Below are positions 11,527-22,006 of a stretch of DNA of 64,000 bases, piece after piece. Position numbers and translations under genes: made by a program. This stretch comes from Drosophila pseudoobscura (lineage: Eukaryota; Arthropoda; Insecta; Diptera; Drosophilidae): the NCBI RefSeq assembly GCF_009870125.1, contig NC_046683.1, forward strand, positions 47,383,869 through 47,447,868. The letters run 5' to 3'. The notes beneath the pieces were generated by a model. It was not told the DNA's origin and did no database searches. It worked only from the letters and a program-made list of their open reading frames with translations. Within the stretch, counting starts at the first letter, position 1. Each line of letters starts with the position of its first letter.

Positions 11527-14407
11527 TCAGAAGTTGTTGTTCTCGGAACTCTCCGACTTGCGGGCGGTGCCAAAGAACTTCTCGTACTCCTGCTGGCGGC
11601 GACGGGCCCGTGCCTCCCGCTCCATTTGCCGCTTATTGGAGAAGCGTTGATGAATACGCTTCATTTCCTGGACCTCCTTCATCTCCTCCTTCTCCTCGTC
11701 CTGCAAAATAGAGGTTGTGCATATCATCTCTGAGCAGAGAAAAGGAAGAGATCTAAGCCTACGGTCATATTGAGGCGCAGAACCAGGGCTCTTCTGCCAT
11801 CCGACATGGGCTGACTGTAGTGCATAAAGTTCTTGAGACGCTCCGCTGGAGGGACACTTCGCTCCACAACTAGGACAATCCGGGCCCACTGGCGCTGCCA
11901 CTCGTTGCGTATCTCGGCTATCTTCTGGTAGGTATTACCCATCATGGCGATCAACATGTTGACCAACAGCACACTAACAATCACCATGAACAGGAAGAAC
12001 AGGATCTTGGCCTCGTACTCGTGCTGGGTGGAGACCATCGCCCCGTAGTAGTCCCCGAAATTTGTCAGCGACATCAGGAACATGGCCACAATGGACTCCA
12101 TAGGCGAGGGCATGGGATTCGATTCCGCATCCTGGTCCTCTGGCGTCGAGGGATTATCAAAGGTGAGAAAGATGATGTAGAAGGCCTGCGAGAAGCCCAG
12201 CACGAAGACTAAATAGATGGAAACGAAACGGAGCAGATCGCCCATCACCATGCGATATATCATCACCACGAAAGGACCAACGGTCTTGAAGCCACTGTGA
12301 AACGGGGATTCAAGGATTAAAGCTAGGCAATATATATAGTACTTGGTAGTAGATGGTGTTTACCGACAGAAGAACAGAAAGTATGGAGCTGTGGTCAGCA
12401 TTATGAAAACTGTGACATGGTCGTCGATCTCGGTGAGACAGGAGACCCTCAACCAGGGTATGGTCATCATCAAAGCACAAGAGAACAGAAACATGACTCT
12501 CGAAGGAGCTGTCATCTATGGGAATGGGAGATACAAGCCTAAGATAAATGCTATCGATTGAGGTCGGAAGATATCGGTGCTTACCAAGTTTTCTACAAAC
12601 ATTTTATAGCCCAGAAATCGAGCCTCACGTAGAGCCACAAGCAGATACAAGATCGCTCCCACAAAGTTGATCATCTCAGCCATGATTCTGAGCTTGGCCA
12701 GATCGGATTCGAGATTCATGAGCGGACACTGGGCATAGCTCTCCCACCAGGCGGGCAAGACTTCCACCTCATTAGGATCGTAATACTCCGTGAAGTTCAA
12801 CCAAAAGGTTTCTGGAAACAAAAACGACAGAGTTACTGATTGGAAGCCCCATATCCGAGCAATACTTAACTGTATTCGGTGCTAAGGGAAGAACCCCTTT
12901 TGCTCTGTGGATGGTGAGCATCGGAGCTATCGTTTCTATAGAGATCATTCTTAGCCGTAGTGCTGTTTGCATTCTCCTCATCCTCCTCCTTGGCATCCGG
13001 ACCTGGCCGCAGTATAAAGCTGAACAGCGAGATCAGAAAATAGAACGCGAACATGTAGAACTGCTTATAGAATCGCGACTTGCAGAACGTGTCCCATTTG
13101 GTCTTCAGGAGATCTATGACCACGCCATCCAACAGCTCCAGATGCTCCAGCTTGTCCCCAAAGACGACGAAATTCAGCACCGAGTCCTTGTTGATATTCC
13201 CAGTCTGCTCGTTGATCGTGTCGATCATGAGCAAGGGGTACGCGGCACAGGTGATGCTGCCCAGCTGCCAGTAGATCTCCCTCTCGATGCTCATCACATG
13301 GAAGAACATCTCCACGCGCCCCAGCTTGGCAGCCAGCGTGAGTGGGGTCAGGTTCTGGATGTTTTTCACGTGAATGTTGGTGCCCACCTCATAGCCCACA
13401 TCGAACATTTCGATTTTCTCGTAGATGACCAGCATGTGGAGAACGGTATTGCCATTGGTGTCCTGGAAGTCCGGGTCCGCTCCCCGTGCCAGGACCAAGC
13501 GGAAACACTCCTCCTGCGACAGGCAGGCGGCAAAGCTCAAAGGATACTCGCCCCAGTAGACGTAGCCGTCGTAGTTGGTTATGGGACAAAGAGCCACGTA
13601 CTCGTGATCTGGGGAATCCGTGCGCGAGAATTTTGTATCCTCCGCCGACATGAAGGCCCCACAGCAACTAATTTCAATAGACTTGAGTCGTCATATTATT
13701 ATGCCTTGAAGTTCGACTGGTACTCACCGCTCCTGGACATCGGCATTGGCATCCAACAGATACTTTACCATTGCCGGATCCTCGTTCACTATGGCTATGT
13801 GCAGGACGCTCTCCCCGTAGTACTCGTCACTCATGTAGATGTCCAGTATCAGCTTTGGGTAGAACTTGAGCAGCCGCTTGGCGAGGTCCGCGTGCAGTGA
13901 GGAGGCGTTGAGCAGACACAAATGAAGGATGGTCTCGCCCACGGCTCCGCGCTCCTGTAATGCAGAAAGGGAATAAATAGGGGAAGCTTCTGGAGCACAG
14001 AAACTCACATTTAGATCCCAACACACGAATCTGTAGGCACTCGGATTGGAGATGTACTCTGCCTCCGATACCTCGGGACAGTAGTCGTGGATGTTGAAGT
14101 CGTCGTCGGGGTTCTCCAGGGCCCGGATCTCGGGCAGCTGTCGCGTCCTTGGGCGGTCTCGATTGCGCAGCAGCACCAGCTTGGAGATGGGGAAATACCG
14201 TCCTGCACCCTTGTTGTACAGAAAGGGCTCGACCTTGGTCTTGATGGCGTGGTCGATCTCCGCGAACTGTTTCGTCTGGCAGGCGCGCTTCATCATGTCC
14301 ACGAGGAGGCCGCCGCCCTTGAGATTGACAAATTTGTAGAGGGCCTGTGTGGAGACTCCCGCCTGTTTCTTGACGCCACTGGTCACGTTACTCTCCGTAT
14401 TCCCCAT
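11527..14407 (-). CDS. nan: nanchung, TRPV-family mechanosensory cation channel
   Basis: Seven coding exons by GT..AG joins: 14009-14407, 13728-13954, 12871-13667, 12585-12811, 12364-12515, 11763-12294 and 11527-11700. They give 835 residues; the fly protein is about 833. N-terminal ankyrin repeats run to about residue 380 (for example [12 protein letters not shown] and [14 protein letters not shown]). Six membrane segments follow: S1 about 410-428, S2 518-535, S3 557-572, S4 584-600, S5 621-643 and S6 698-719. A pore loop around LTNFGDYYG (677-684) lies between S5 and S6, and a charged tail follows (residues 778-835). Sequence and length match Nanchung rather than the longer Inactive. Nanchung and Inactive form the channel of chordotonal neuron cilia, used in hearing, proprioception and gravity sensing. 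The start ATG opens [11 protein letters not shown]. The shortest intron (13955-14008) is a multiple of three and free of stops. Confidence 0.95.
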
Positions 14408-14598
14408 GGTCCGAAAATACCTTTAACCTTGGACCTCGTGCTTAGTGGTGTTTTTTTTCTTTGATTAGTTTTCGTTTTTATAGCGCGACATTGCTGGATT
14501 GCATCTATGTATCTGTTCTTGGAATTTCCTATGTTATGGCAAGCTTGTGTGGTCCTTGTCCGTTTTGGGTATCGACAAAACATTCCATCGAACTCCTC

Positions 14599-14612
14599 GT
14601 TGCCAATGCAAC
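14599..14612. promoter_or_regulatory. X-box-like RFX site upstream of nanchung
   Basis: GTTGCCAATGCAAC, a near-palindrome of RFX half sites, 192 bases upstream of the nanchung ATG. On the minus strand it reads GTTGCATTGGCAAC. Each orientation fits the X-box consensus with a single mismatch. Ciliary genes of chordotonal neurons are known Rfx targets, so the position fits the gene. Confidence 0.55.
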
Positions 14613-14636
14613 AGCTGAACTTGAGCTCCATTTTTC

Positions 14637-14742
14637 TGTTTACCCTACGTTGCCAGGACATCTCGGACCTGTTGCACTCACTCACTCAACAAGTTCAGGT
14701 TTGTATCACTCTTTTTACTATTTCCCTCACTATTGTGTTTAC
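14637..14742. promoter_or_regulatory. Two forkhead-type sites upstream of nanchung
   Basis: TGTTTAC occurs at 14637-14643, 25 bases from the X-box-like site, and again at 14736-14742. Both match the forkhead core (GTAAACA on the minus strand). The chordotonal forkhead factor fd3F acts with Rfx on nan and iav in D. melanogaster. A 7-base core is weak on its own; closeness to the RFX site is what makes it notable. Confidence 0.4.
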
Positions 14743-14940
14743 AATTGGTAAGTGTTAGGGAAACTTGTACAGTGCGGGGAAATGAACGGTATAGGTATAT
14801 GGTATATTGATATATTGGAAGAAGTATACTTGTCTTGAATCATCATTTCCTTATGCCAAACTGCCAAACCGTATGATCAGGCAGTCCTTTTGGATCGCAG
14901 GAAGGCGTGGCACTCTTAAAATTACAGACAAACAAGAGAT

Positions 14941-15056
14941 GTACATTTCTTTATTCCTATTGAATACCACGATGAGCACGTAGTGAAATGGTCGCCAAAT
15001 TGCTCCCAGTCAATCAAGGGCTCACAAGAAGGTCCGCCCCAAGTCGGTCCATATAT
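14941..15056 (-). other. Possible terminal exon of an unknown minus-strand transcript
   Basis: The minus strand has a good 3' splice site (T-rich tract ending TTTTCAG, the AG just before 15056), short open frames, and an AATAAA signal at 14950-14955. A donor-like CAG|GTATTT lies upstream at 15183-15184. Joining the two gives only a 14-codon frame, and I do not recognise any of the possible peptides. It could be the end of a small non-coding or decayed gene, or chance. Confidence 0.2.
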
Positions 15057-15459
15057 CTGAAAACAAAAAATATAACAATTATTTTGAATTGTGCTACATG
15101 GCATCTACATTATGTAAATTGTTACAACAAAATCGGCGGCGCCACTGTATGTAGAATGTAGAATACTTCATTTGGTAAAATACCTGAAGACATCTATATT
15201 TACAACCGAAAATAATGTAGAACTAAGTGGCAACATTTTCTCTGCAACTTGTATGAAATTAATAATTTTGCAACATTCTTCGGTGACAGAAAAAATTTCA
15301 AATTGGTATGAAAATTTGATTTTTGCAAAAGTCTAGTCTAAAACATCGGAATATACATATGTTGCGTGCTGCGAAGAGGCGATTTTGGATTTCGATTTGG
15401 ATTTTGAAATCGAACTTTTGGCTTTGGAAATCCATTCCATCCAACAATTTAATTTTTTT

Positions 15460-16690
15460 ATTTATGTATCAAAATTGATGAATTTTTTGAATCGGTAATG
15501 GCCCGGTTGACAACATTTAAAGCCTTGGCGCTCACATTCAAAAAAGTTCGATTTGGCGCGCGCCACTCGGTGTATTTTGAAAATGAGACCGTATATTTCG
15601 GTGCTGTTCTGAGGGTCATACTGTAGAAATACTGGTTTTCGCCGCGCTCCCATGGTATTTTTGTCAATTTCATCAATCTATTAATTTAATTTTCAATGTT
15701 ATATAGAAATCCAATAAATGCAAGTATTTCGAATAGGCCAATCATGTATAGAATTGATTCATCAATCGTACAAAATTGAGTGGGCATAGCTAAATGTTCC
15801 ATGTAGATAGTATTATTCAACGGAACAAAGAATATGAGGAATTGGTCGTTCTTTTGAATCGAATTTGAATTCGCTGCAGTTCGCCGCAGTTTCGCTTTAG
15901 CAACAATGAGTCTCGTTCCATACACAATGTTGCGCATTCCATACACACTTTTGCGGCAACATTTACTTGAAAACCGTTTTTTGGTCAAAATAAAATACAT
16001 TAAGGTAATTAAAAGAAGCAATCTTGTAGAAAAAGCATTTATCTATGGGATAAAGCTAAGTGGGCATCTATAGCTTGAAATATAGGCAATACCCGATTCG
16101 CCGCAGTTTGGCTTTTGCAACAATGAGTCTCATTCCATACGCAAACATGTTGCTAATTCCATGCACACATACCCTGGGGGAAATGGATGTTATAGAATTG
16201 TGAATATGTTTGTCATCCCAGGCTCCGTTGGTATCAGGATCGAGATAAATATATACAAGATACTAAAAATACACATGAATAAGTAAAAAAAATATCAATT
16301 TGAGAAAAGGTCTTAATAAATTGCGTTTCATCTACATATAAAATTAACGAAATAGGGTGCACAAAGGCCTATACACGCATCATGTCTTCAAATACTAGCA
16401 ACATTGCGACTGTTTTTTTTTGTTGAACTATTTTGTTTAAACCTTGTTTTAGTCAAAATACAGTAAAAGCAAGGACTAAAAACTAACCAATTGTGTAGAA
16501 GATTGATTCATCAATGGTCTAAAATTATGTGGGCACGGCTAAATGTGCTATATAGCTGGTAATATTCGACAGAAGAAAGAAAACTAAAATATAAGTTGAA
16601 TTCTTCAGTATATTTGCGGTATATTTTTCAAATGAGATGGTATGTTTCAGTATATTCCTGATGGTCGGACCGTATATTTTATCGATAAAT
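15460..16690 (+). repeat. Diverged dispersed repeats upstream of Scsalpha
   Basis: Related segments begin at about 15735, 16009 and 16485, each sharing words such as CCAATC.TGTAGA, TTGATTCATCAATC, GTGGGCA.GGCTAAATG and TATTCRAC. Two copies of a block containing CGCCGCAGTTT, CAACAATGAGTCTC and TTCCATAC lie 217 bases apart (15881 and 16098). GTATATTT-rich modules lie at 15567-15640 and 16608-16687. There is no transposase or reverse transcriptase frame. The family name is unknown to me; an old non-autonomous element or local duplication would explain it. Confidence 0.6.
16608..16687 (+). promoter_or_regulatory. Scsalpha: Housekeeping-type promoter of Scsalpha (Motif 6 and DRE)
   Basis: Repeated GTATATTT words (Ohler Motif 6) are followed by an exact DRE, TATCGATA, at 16680-16687, about 110 bases upstream of the Scsalpha ATG. 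There is no TATA box. This is the usual core promoter of constitutive fly genes, bound by DREF/BEAF-32-type factors, and fits a TCA-cycle enzyme. Confidence 0.7.
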
Positions 16691-16797
16691 AAAAACAGCC
16701 GCTCTCCTCTCTCTTTGAATTAAAATTAAAACGCGTTTAAAACCATTAGCAGGCAGTTTGCACAGCTTTTATCGCACAACCGCAACACACAGATAAA

Positions 16798-18528
16798 ATG
16801 GCTGCATCGATGAGAGCGCTGCTGAAAGTGCGAGGTAAGAATCGAGAGATACAACTATTGCGAAACATGGTCAGTGGCCGCTGCAGAACCCCGCATAAAT
16901 TATATAACTTCGATGGATTTATGGGTTTTGAAAAGGAAAGCAGACATAAGCCGTGTATTACAGGTAGCTGTAATCCCGAGACTAATTTGGATTAATCTGA
17001 TTCAATTGGAATTAATAGACTGTCGTAATATGCCAGCGAAAACGACGTGGCTGGAGGCAAGAAGAAGCAGCAGCAGCTGCTGTTGAAGGTGCACTGTCTG
17101 GTGAGGGGGGTGGTGGGGGAGGTGCGACCGTTCAAGGTCCGCATGTGACCCATCGAACAAACAAAGTTGTAGCATAATTAAACACACACACAGAAACCAG
17201 CACATCCACACAGCCACATCCATACCCAACTGATAACTGATAATGGAAATGTTTTTTCTTTTCTCCTGATTGACTCTGTCTCGCTCTCTGTCTCGCTCTT
17301 TTAGATGGCTTCGTGGCCGGCGTCCGCTGCAATTCGCAGTACAACAAGACGCGAGGCAACCTGAAGCTGACGGGCGACTCGAAGGTGATCTGCCAGGGCT
17401 TTACCGGCAAGCAGGGAACTTTCCACAGCCAGCAGGCTCTGGAATATGGCACCAAGCTCGTTGGCGGCATTTCCCCCAAGAAGGGCGGCACCCAGCATCT
17501 CGGTCTGCCCGTGTTCGCTTCGGTCGCTGAGGCCAAGAAGGCAACGGATCCACATGCCACTGTCATCTATGTGCCACCACCTGGCGCCGCGGCTGCCATT
17601 ATCGAAGCTCTGGATGCTGAGATCCCACTCATTGTCTGCATCACGGAGGGTGTTCCACAGCATGACATGGTCAAGGTCAAGCATGCCCTGATTAGCCAGA
17701 GCAAATCCCGCCTGGTAGGACCCAACTGCCCCGGTATCATTGCGCCCGAACAGGTTCGTAGTGCCAGAGGCGCCCCAAAGAGATAACCCGTAATGGACAC
17801 TGGTGCAAAGTTCAATCGATCGATTCGGACCGGTCCGGTCCCTATCCTCTGATTGTCATTGTTTATGCGGCTTATCTCTTTTCTTTCCTTTCCTTTCCGT
17901 CTGACGCATGAACCGGTTGGACTCTTCTTACGATACTCTCTGTCTCTCTCTTTTCGGTGTAGTGCAAGATTGGCATCATGCCGGGTCACATACACAAGCG
18001 CGGCAAAATCGGTGTTGTTTCTCGCTCGGGCACCTTGACCTACGAGGCCGTGCACCAGACCACAGAAGTGGGTCTCGGACAGACCCTCTGCGTGGGCATT
18101 GGCGGTGATCCGTTCAACGGCACTGACTTTATCGACTGCCTGGAGGTCTTCCTCAAGGACCCCGACACCAAGGGCATCATTCTGATCGGTGAGATCGGTG
18201 GTGTGGCCGAGGAGAAGGCTGCCGACTATCTCACGGAGTTCAACACGGTAAGGAACGAGGTTTACGCCCAAAATGAAGGATATTTTCAGATTTTTTGTGT
18301 AATCTTTAACAGGGTATCAAGGCCAAGCCTGTGGTCTCGTTCATTGCCGGCGTTTCGGCGCCACCCGGACGTCGTATGGGCCATGCCGGTGCAATCATCT
18401 CTGGCGGCAAGGGGGGTGCCAACGACAAGATCGCCGCCCTAGAGAAGGCTGGCGTCATTGTGACCAGGAGTCCAGCCAAAATGGGCCATGAGCTCTTCAA
18501 GGAGATGAAGCGATTGGAGCTAGTTTAG
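16798..18528 (+). CDS. Scsalpha: Succinyl-CoA ligase (ADP/GDP-forming) subunit alpha, mitochondrial
   Basis: Four coding exons: 16798-16834, 17305-17753, 17963-18247 and 18313-18528, giving 328 residues, the family's usual length. The first exon encodes a short basic presequence ([12 protein letters not shown]), expected for mitochondrial import. The CoA-binding domain shows [10 protein letters not shown] at residues 44-53 and GPNCPGI at 151-157. The ligase domain contains GHAGAII, with His281 as the phosphorylated catalytic histidine, followed by GGKGG. The alpha subunit pairs with a beta subunit in the matrix to turn succinyl-CoA into succinate with ATP or GTP synthesis. The start is the first ATG after the DRE promoter, in the good context ATAAAATG. 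The gene looks intact, and its exon GC content is much higher than in the surrounding repeats. Confidence 0.97.
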
Positions 18529-18723
18529 ATAAGCCATTAAACAACATTAAATATTGAACAAATCGTATGACGAAAGCCAACGTACCAACAGTACGCACTC
18601 ATCGGAAGAGAAGATCTATGAAATGAAGGATTATTACCAACTAAAATTAAGCAAAAAGATTTGTCTGCCCACCGCGGCGAGCCGTAACTAAAATGAATTG
18701 TGTCGAAATCGAAAAGAAGCATA

Positions 18724-18729
18724 AATAAA
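18724..18729 (+). terminator. Scsalpha: Poly(A) signal of Scsalpha
   Basis: AATAAA about 195 bases after the stop codon. Another lies at 19010-19015, so alternative ends are possible. Confidence 0.5.
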
Positions 18730-19264
18730 TTATTATTGTAAAATTCCGCTTAAGTGCAGAAAATCCCGAAAGAAAAATATGTTGCGGCGCGAAATGTATT
18801 CCAAGAATTATGTTAACTACTGCCGTACCACCAACTTGAACTAAATACATCCATAAATAACTAAACTAAACTGAATATATCGCACCAAAGTCAAAACTCT
18901 TGAAATCCAAAATTGTTCATAGCACTCTTGCACTCGAAAATTATGTTGCGAATTGCCTTATTTTGAAATTTTTTCTCGAAATATTAATGCGAATTGTATT
19001 TAAATGTATAATAAATATGCAAATTGTGTCGAAATACAGGAATAATGTGAAATTAACAAAATAATTGTAATCGTAAATCAAACTCTGGCGCACTCTGCAT
19101 AGCAGAGTCTTCACAGAGGTTCTTTGTTGTTAACAGTTTGCGCTAACATGTACTTTTCAGAGAACATTTTTAGAAACGATGTGTAAAAATCTATACCGAT
19201 GGGGAGATAGTTCATGTAATTACCAATAGATGGCGCTTACTCATGTAGACTAGTTGCTGGAACT

Positions 19265-19996
19265 AAAGCTTATTTTAGAAACAATCAAATAAATTGAAGT
19301 ACTTAAAATTAACCAATCTTGTAGACGAATGTATCAGACAATCGGACTAAACTGTGTGTTTAGGGCTAAGGGTGCTATCCAGGTTGTAATATTAAACCGA
19401 ATATCAAAATCGAGGAATTTCCGATCATGGAGAGAGAACGATTAACCCATTAAAAACACACACGAATATTATGAAACTCGAAGAATTTTAGCGCAGTTCA
19501 GGTGACAGATATCATTTTGGAATTTTTTGGAATTATGGCTAAGATTTTTAATCGGTTGTATATATTTCGGTATATTTTGGATATAAGACGGACTATTTCG
19601 GTATATTTCTGAGAGCCAGAGGTATTTCAGGGTTACTGCTTATACACCATGTCCAGCTCACACACCTTGCTTACTTTTATTGTAGTATTTTCATAGTATT
19701 TTCGGTTGTTTCCAGTGTTTCTTAAGACGTGTTATTGACTCACCTCTTTGTGCTAATCCAATCATGTAGAAATCGTGTAGAAATGCCATATAGAGCCATG
19801 TCCCAGGCCACATCAAATAAAAGTTCGGGCTAAGGGTTTAACTTTCAACCGAATATCAAAATGGAGGAATATGATGGAATGCATTTCTATTCACGAGCAG
19901 TATATTTGCGGTATATTTCGAAAATGAGACGGTATATTTCAGCACATTACAGAGTGTCGGACGGTATATTTTATCAATAACTCCGCGGTCACACCG
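19265..19996 (+). repeat. Diverged repeats downstream of Scsalpha, same family as upstream
   Basis: Two more copies start at about 19310 and 19753, sharing AACCAATC.TGTAGA, GGGCTAAGGGT, CCGAATATCAAAAT and GAGGAAT. Each is followed 150-250 bases later by a GTATATTT module (19556-19625 and 19911-19979). They keep the same orientation as the copies upstream of Scsalpha. Confidence 0.6.
19911..19996 (+). promoter_or_regulatory. Housekeeping-type promoter, probably of encore
   Basis: Four GTATATTT words, a DRE-like TATCAATAA at 19972-19980, and CGGTCACACCG at 19986-19996, one base from Ohler Motif 1 (YGGTCACACTR). Sequence 3' of it looks like a fly leader and ends in a clean splice donor at 20236. 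Encore is maternally expressed, which suits this promoter class. The link to encore is by position only. Confidence 0.55.
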
Positions 19997-20029
19997 TTTT
20001 TTGTGGAAAAACATACAGGGCCTCGAGTG

Positions 20030-20235
20030 AAAAGCAGCGCCAGCTGCTGCTACAAAGCACTAAACAAACTAAAAGGCCAGGCGCAAACACCGGACAGCCC
20101 CAGCCATTAACTGCAACAATATCCAGCAGCCCCCCTGTTCCAGTTTATCCGCACGGGCAGTGAAGTCAATCAATCAACAGAGTCGCCAGTCAACCAAAAG
20201 CAAACTTACAATGGCCAGCAGCAGAACTGAAAAAG
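20030..20235 (+). other. Leader exon with upstream ATG, probably encore 5' exon
   Basis: The start is approximate, inferred from the promoter words just upstream. The exon ends at AAAAG|GTGAGT (intron from 20236). It contains ATG at 20211 in good context (TTACAATGGCC), opening MASSRTEK before the donor. Spliced to the encore coding exon at 32173, this frame stops after four more codons, so it would be a 12-codon uORF and not an encore N-terminus. It could instead begin another gene whose later exons I could not find. Confidence 0.45.
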
Positions 20236-21970
20236 GTGAGTTTTTCCAAGTAAAACAATAATTAGATAGTGAAAAACTATTCCAAGCAATAAATGCAATT
20301 TGTTTGTGCATTCTGCTGACTAATTTTGTGAGTTTAATGCGTAGAATCGCCGTCTTCCAGCGGATCGTCGCCGTGCGCCGGCTGCCGCTGCATTTTTTTT
20401 TTTTTTTTTTGTTGCACCACAACATGGAGCCCGAAAGGCGCCACTTGGGGATGTGAGTGAAATGAGGGCTGGAGTGGTCTCAAATTTCAGGCTTTTTAGT
20501 GGAAAAATCTGTTTGCTATATGATAGGACACTTTATTAAAAATGTGTAAAAAATTTCGATGAAAAACGATTCCAGTGCCGATTAGAAAGAACAGAACCCA
20601 CAAGTTTCGGTGACATATTATTTTGCAGCTCCCCGTCGCCGATGGTCGCGACATCTTCTGTAACACTCTTCTTCTTGTTAATGATGGGGCCTGCTGCGGG
20701 GCTTTATAGAAATGCTTTTGTTTGTGTTTAAAATAGATTCGAAATGGCTCTTTGGCCTGCGTCCGCCATTGTCGGCGTTTTTCGAGTGGGTTTTTATTGA
20801 AAATCTATTTTGCGAATCATCCGACCAGCCTGGCTATAGCCGCGGCCGCCGCCGCCGCCGCCAGATCGTACTCCTAGTCGCTCCCTCCTCCTAGCCTTTT
20901 CATTTACATTGGTGGCGTAGCGATCATGTCGTCAGTTGGGTCTCTCTCTCTCGTTCTCTCAATATGTCTTGGGGCCAACCCCACAACGAACCCTGGGCAA
21001 GGGTATGCCATTCATGTTCTGGCTATAGTATCGCAGTAACTTCTGAAAAGGCGGAGAGCAGTGCACGTAAAGGTTATGAGTTAGAGCGAGAGTACGTTAT
21101 TTCAACTTCTTGTAAACGGTGTATGAACTGCTTTACGTGAGAAATACTCTGCCTTTATAGGGAAATTAGGCTTCTTAGGGGTTTCTGCAAGTATATTCTC
21201 TTGCAATAAGTCCTATGATGTTTCTCAGATTTCATCAGATTTTATATGCTGGGATATGAAGAGAAATAACAGAATTTTTCAGAGATTTTTGAAATTGAAT
21301 GCCCTTACAGATGGTATTATGGTATTTCCAAAATGTTTGCCTTGTTAGAGAACCCTGTTAAACCTATAAAATGAAACTACGGACCTTTCGAAAGAAACGC
21401 TTTTTTTTGATGAATGTACTGATCATGTGAAATCGGGATGAAATACGATCGTGAGATTCGTAATAGAGTTATTTGTGACAATCAGCCTATTTTTTCACCT
21501 TCGCAAGTTGTAATTTAGAATGTTTTTGCATATTTTGATCGATTTTCGACGGATATTTTGCTCTATTTACTGGTGTACACCATTCAATGAGACCGTAATG
21601 ATGACGCTGATGATGATGATGATGATGGTGAACATGATGAAGCTCTCGTCCTATAAACAAAATGTCGGTGTCTTGGTTTTCTTCTCGTTGTTTAGTTAGT
21701 AATTTTTGTGTTTTTTTCGCTCGGATTCGCTTCGTTCGTTCGATTCAGAGGTTTACACACACACACACAATATTTTACTTAAAGAAAAATTTTTCATCCG
21801 AGAGAATGTTGTGTAGGAATTTGTGTAAATTAATTTATTGCCTTTGTTCATGCCATTTGCTATTTGTTGCTATTTTATTTAACAATTTCTAAAATACATT
21901 CTAGCATTTGGCATCCTCCTCTTCTTTTTTGTTGCATCTTATGAATAATCGTCTGTGATAAGAGCAGACG

Positions 21971-22006
21971 ACACATCACATCACATCACATCACATCACA
22001 TCACAT
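21971..22006. repeat. TCACA pentamer repeat
   Basis: About seven tandem TCACA units with no interruption. It is a simple satellite-like array. Confidence 0.75.

Noticed and set aside
12911..13900. 329-residue plus-strand frame opposite nanchung
   Set aside because: Antisense of nanchung exons and introns; codon bias of the real gene keeps it open.
15458..16021. Two minus-strand frames of 72 and 111 residues
   Set aside because: They are translations of the repeat family on both sides of Scsalpha and match no protein I know.
20841..20863. GCC repeat taken as a possible coding exon (poly-Ala)
   Set aside because: No flanking splice sites in frame with the leader exon, and the surrounding frame stops quickly.
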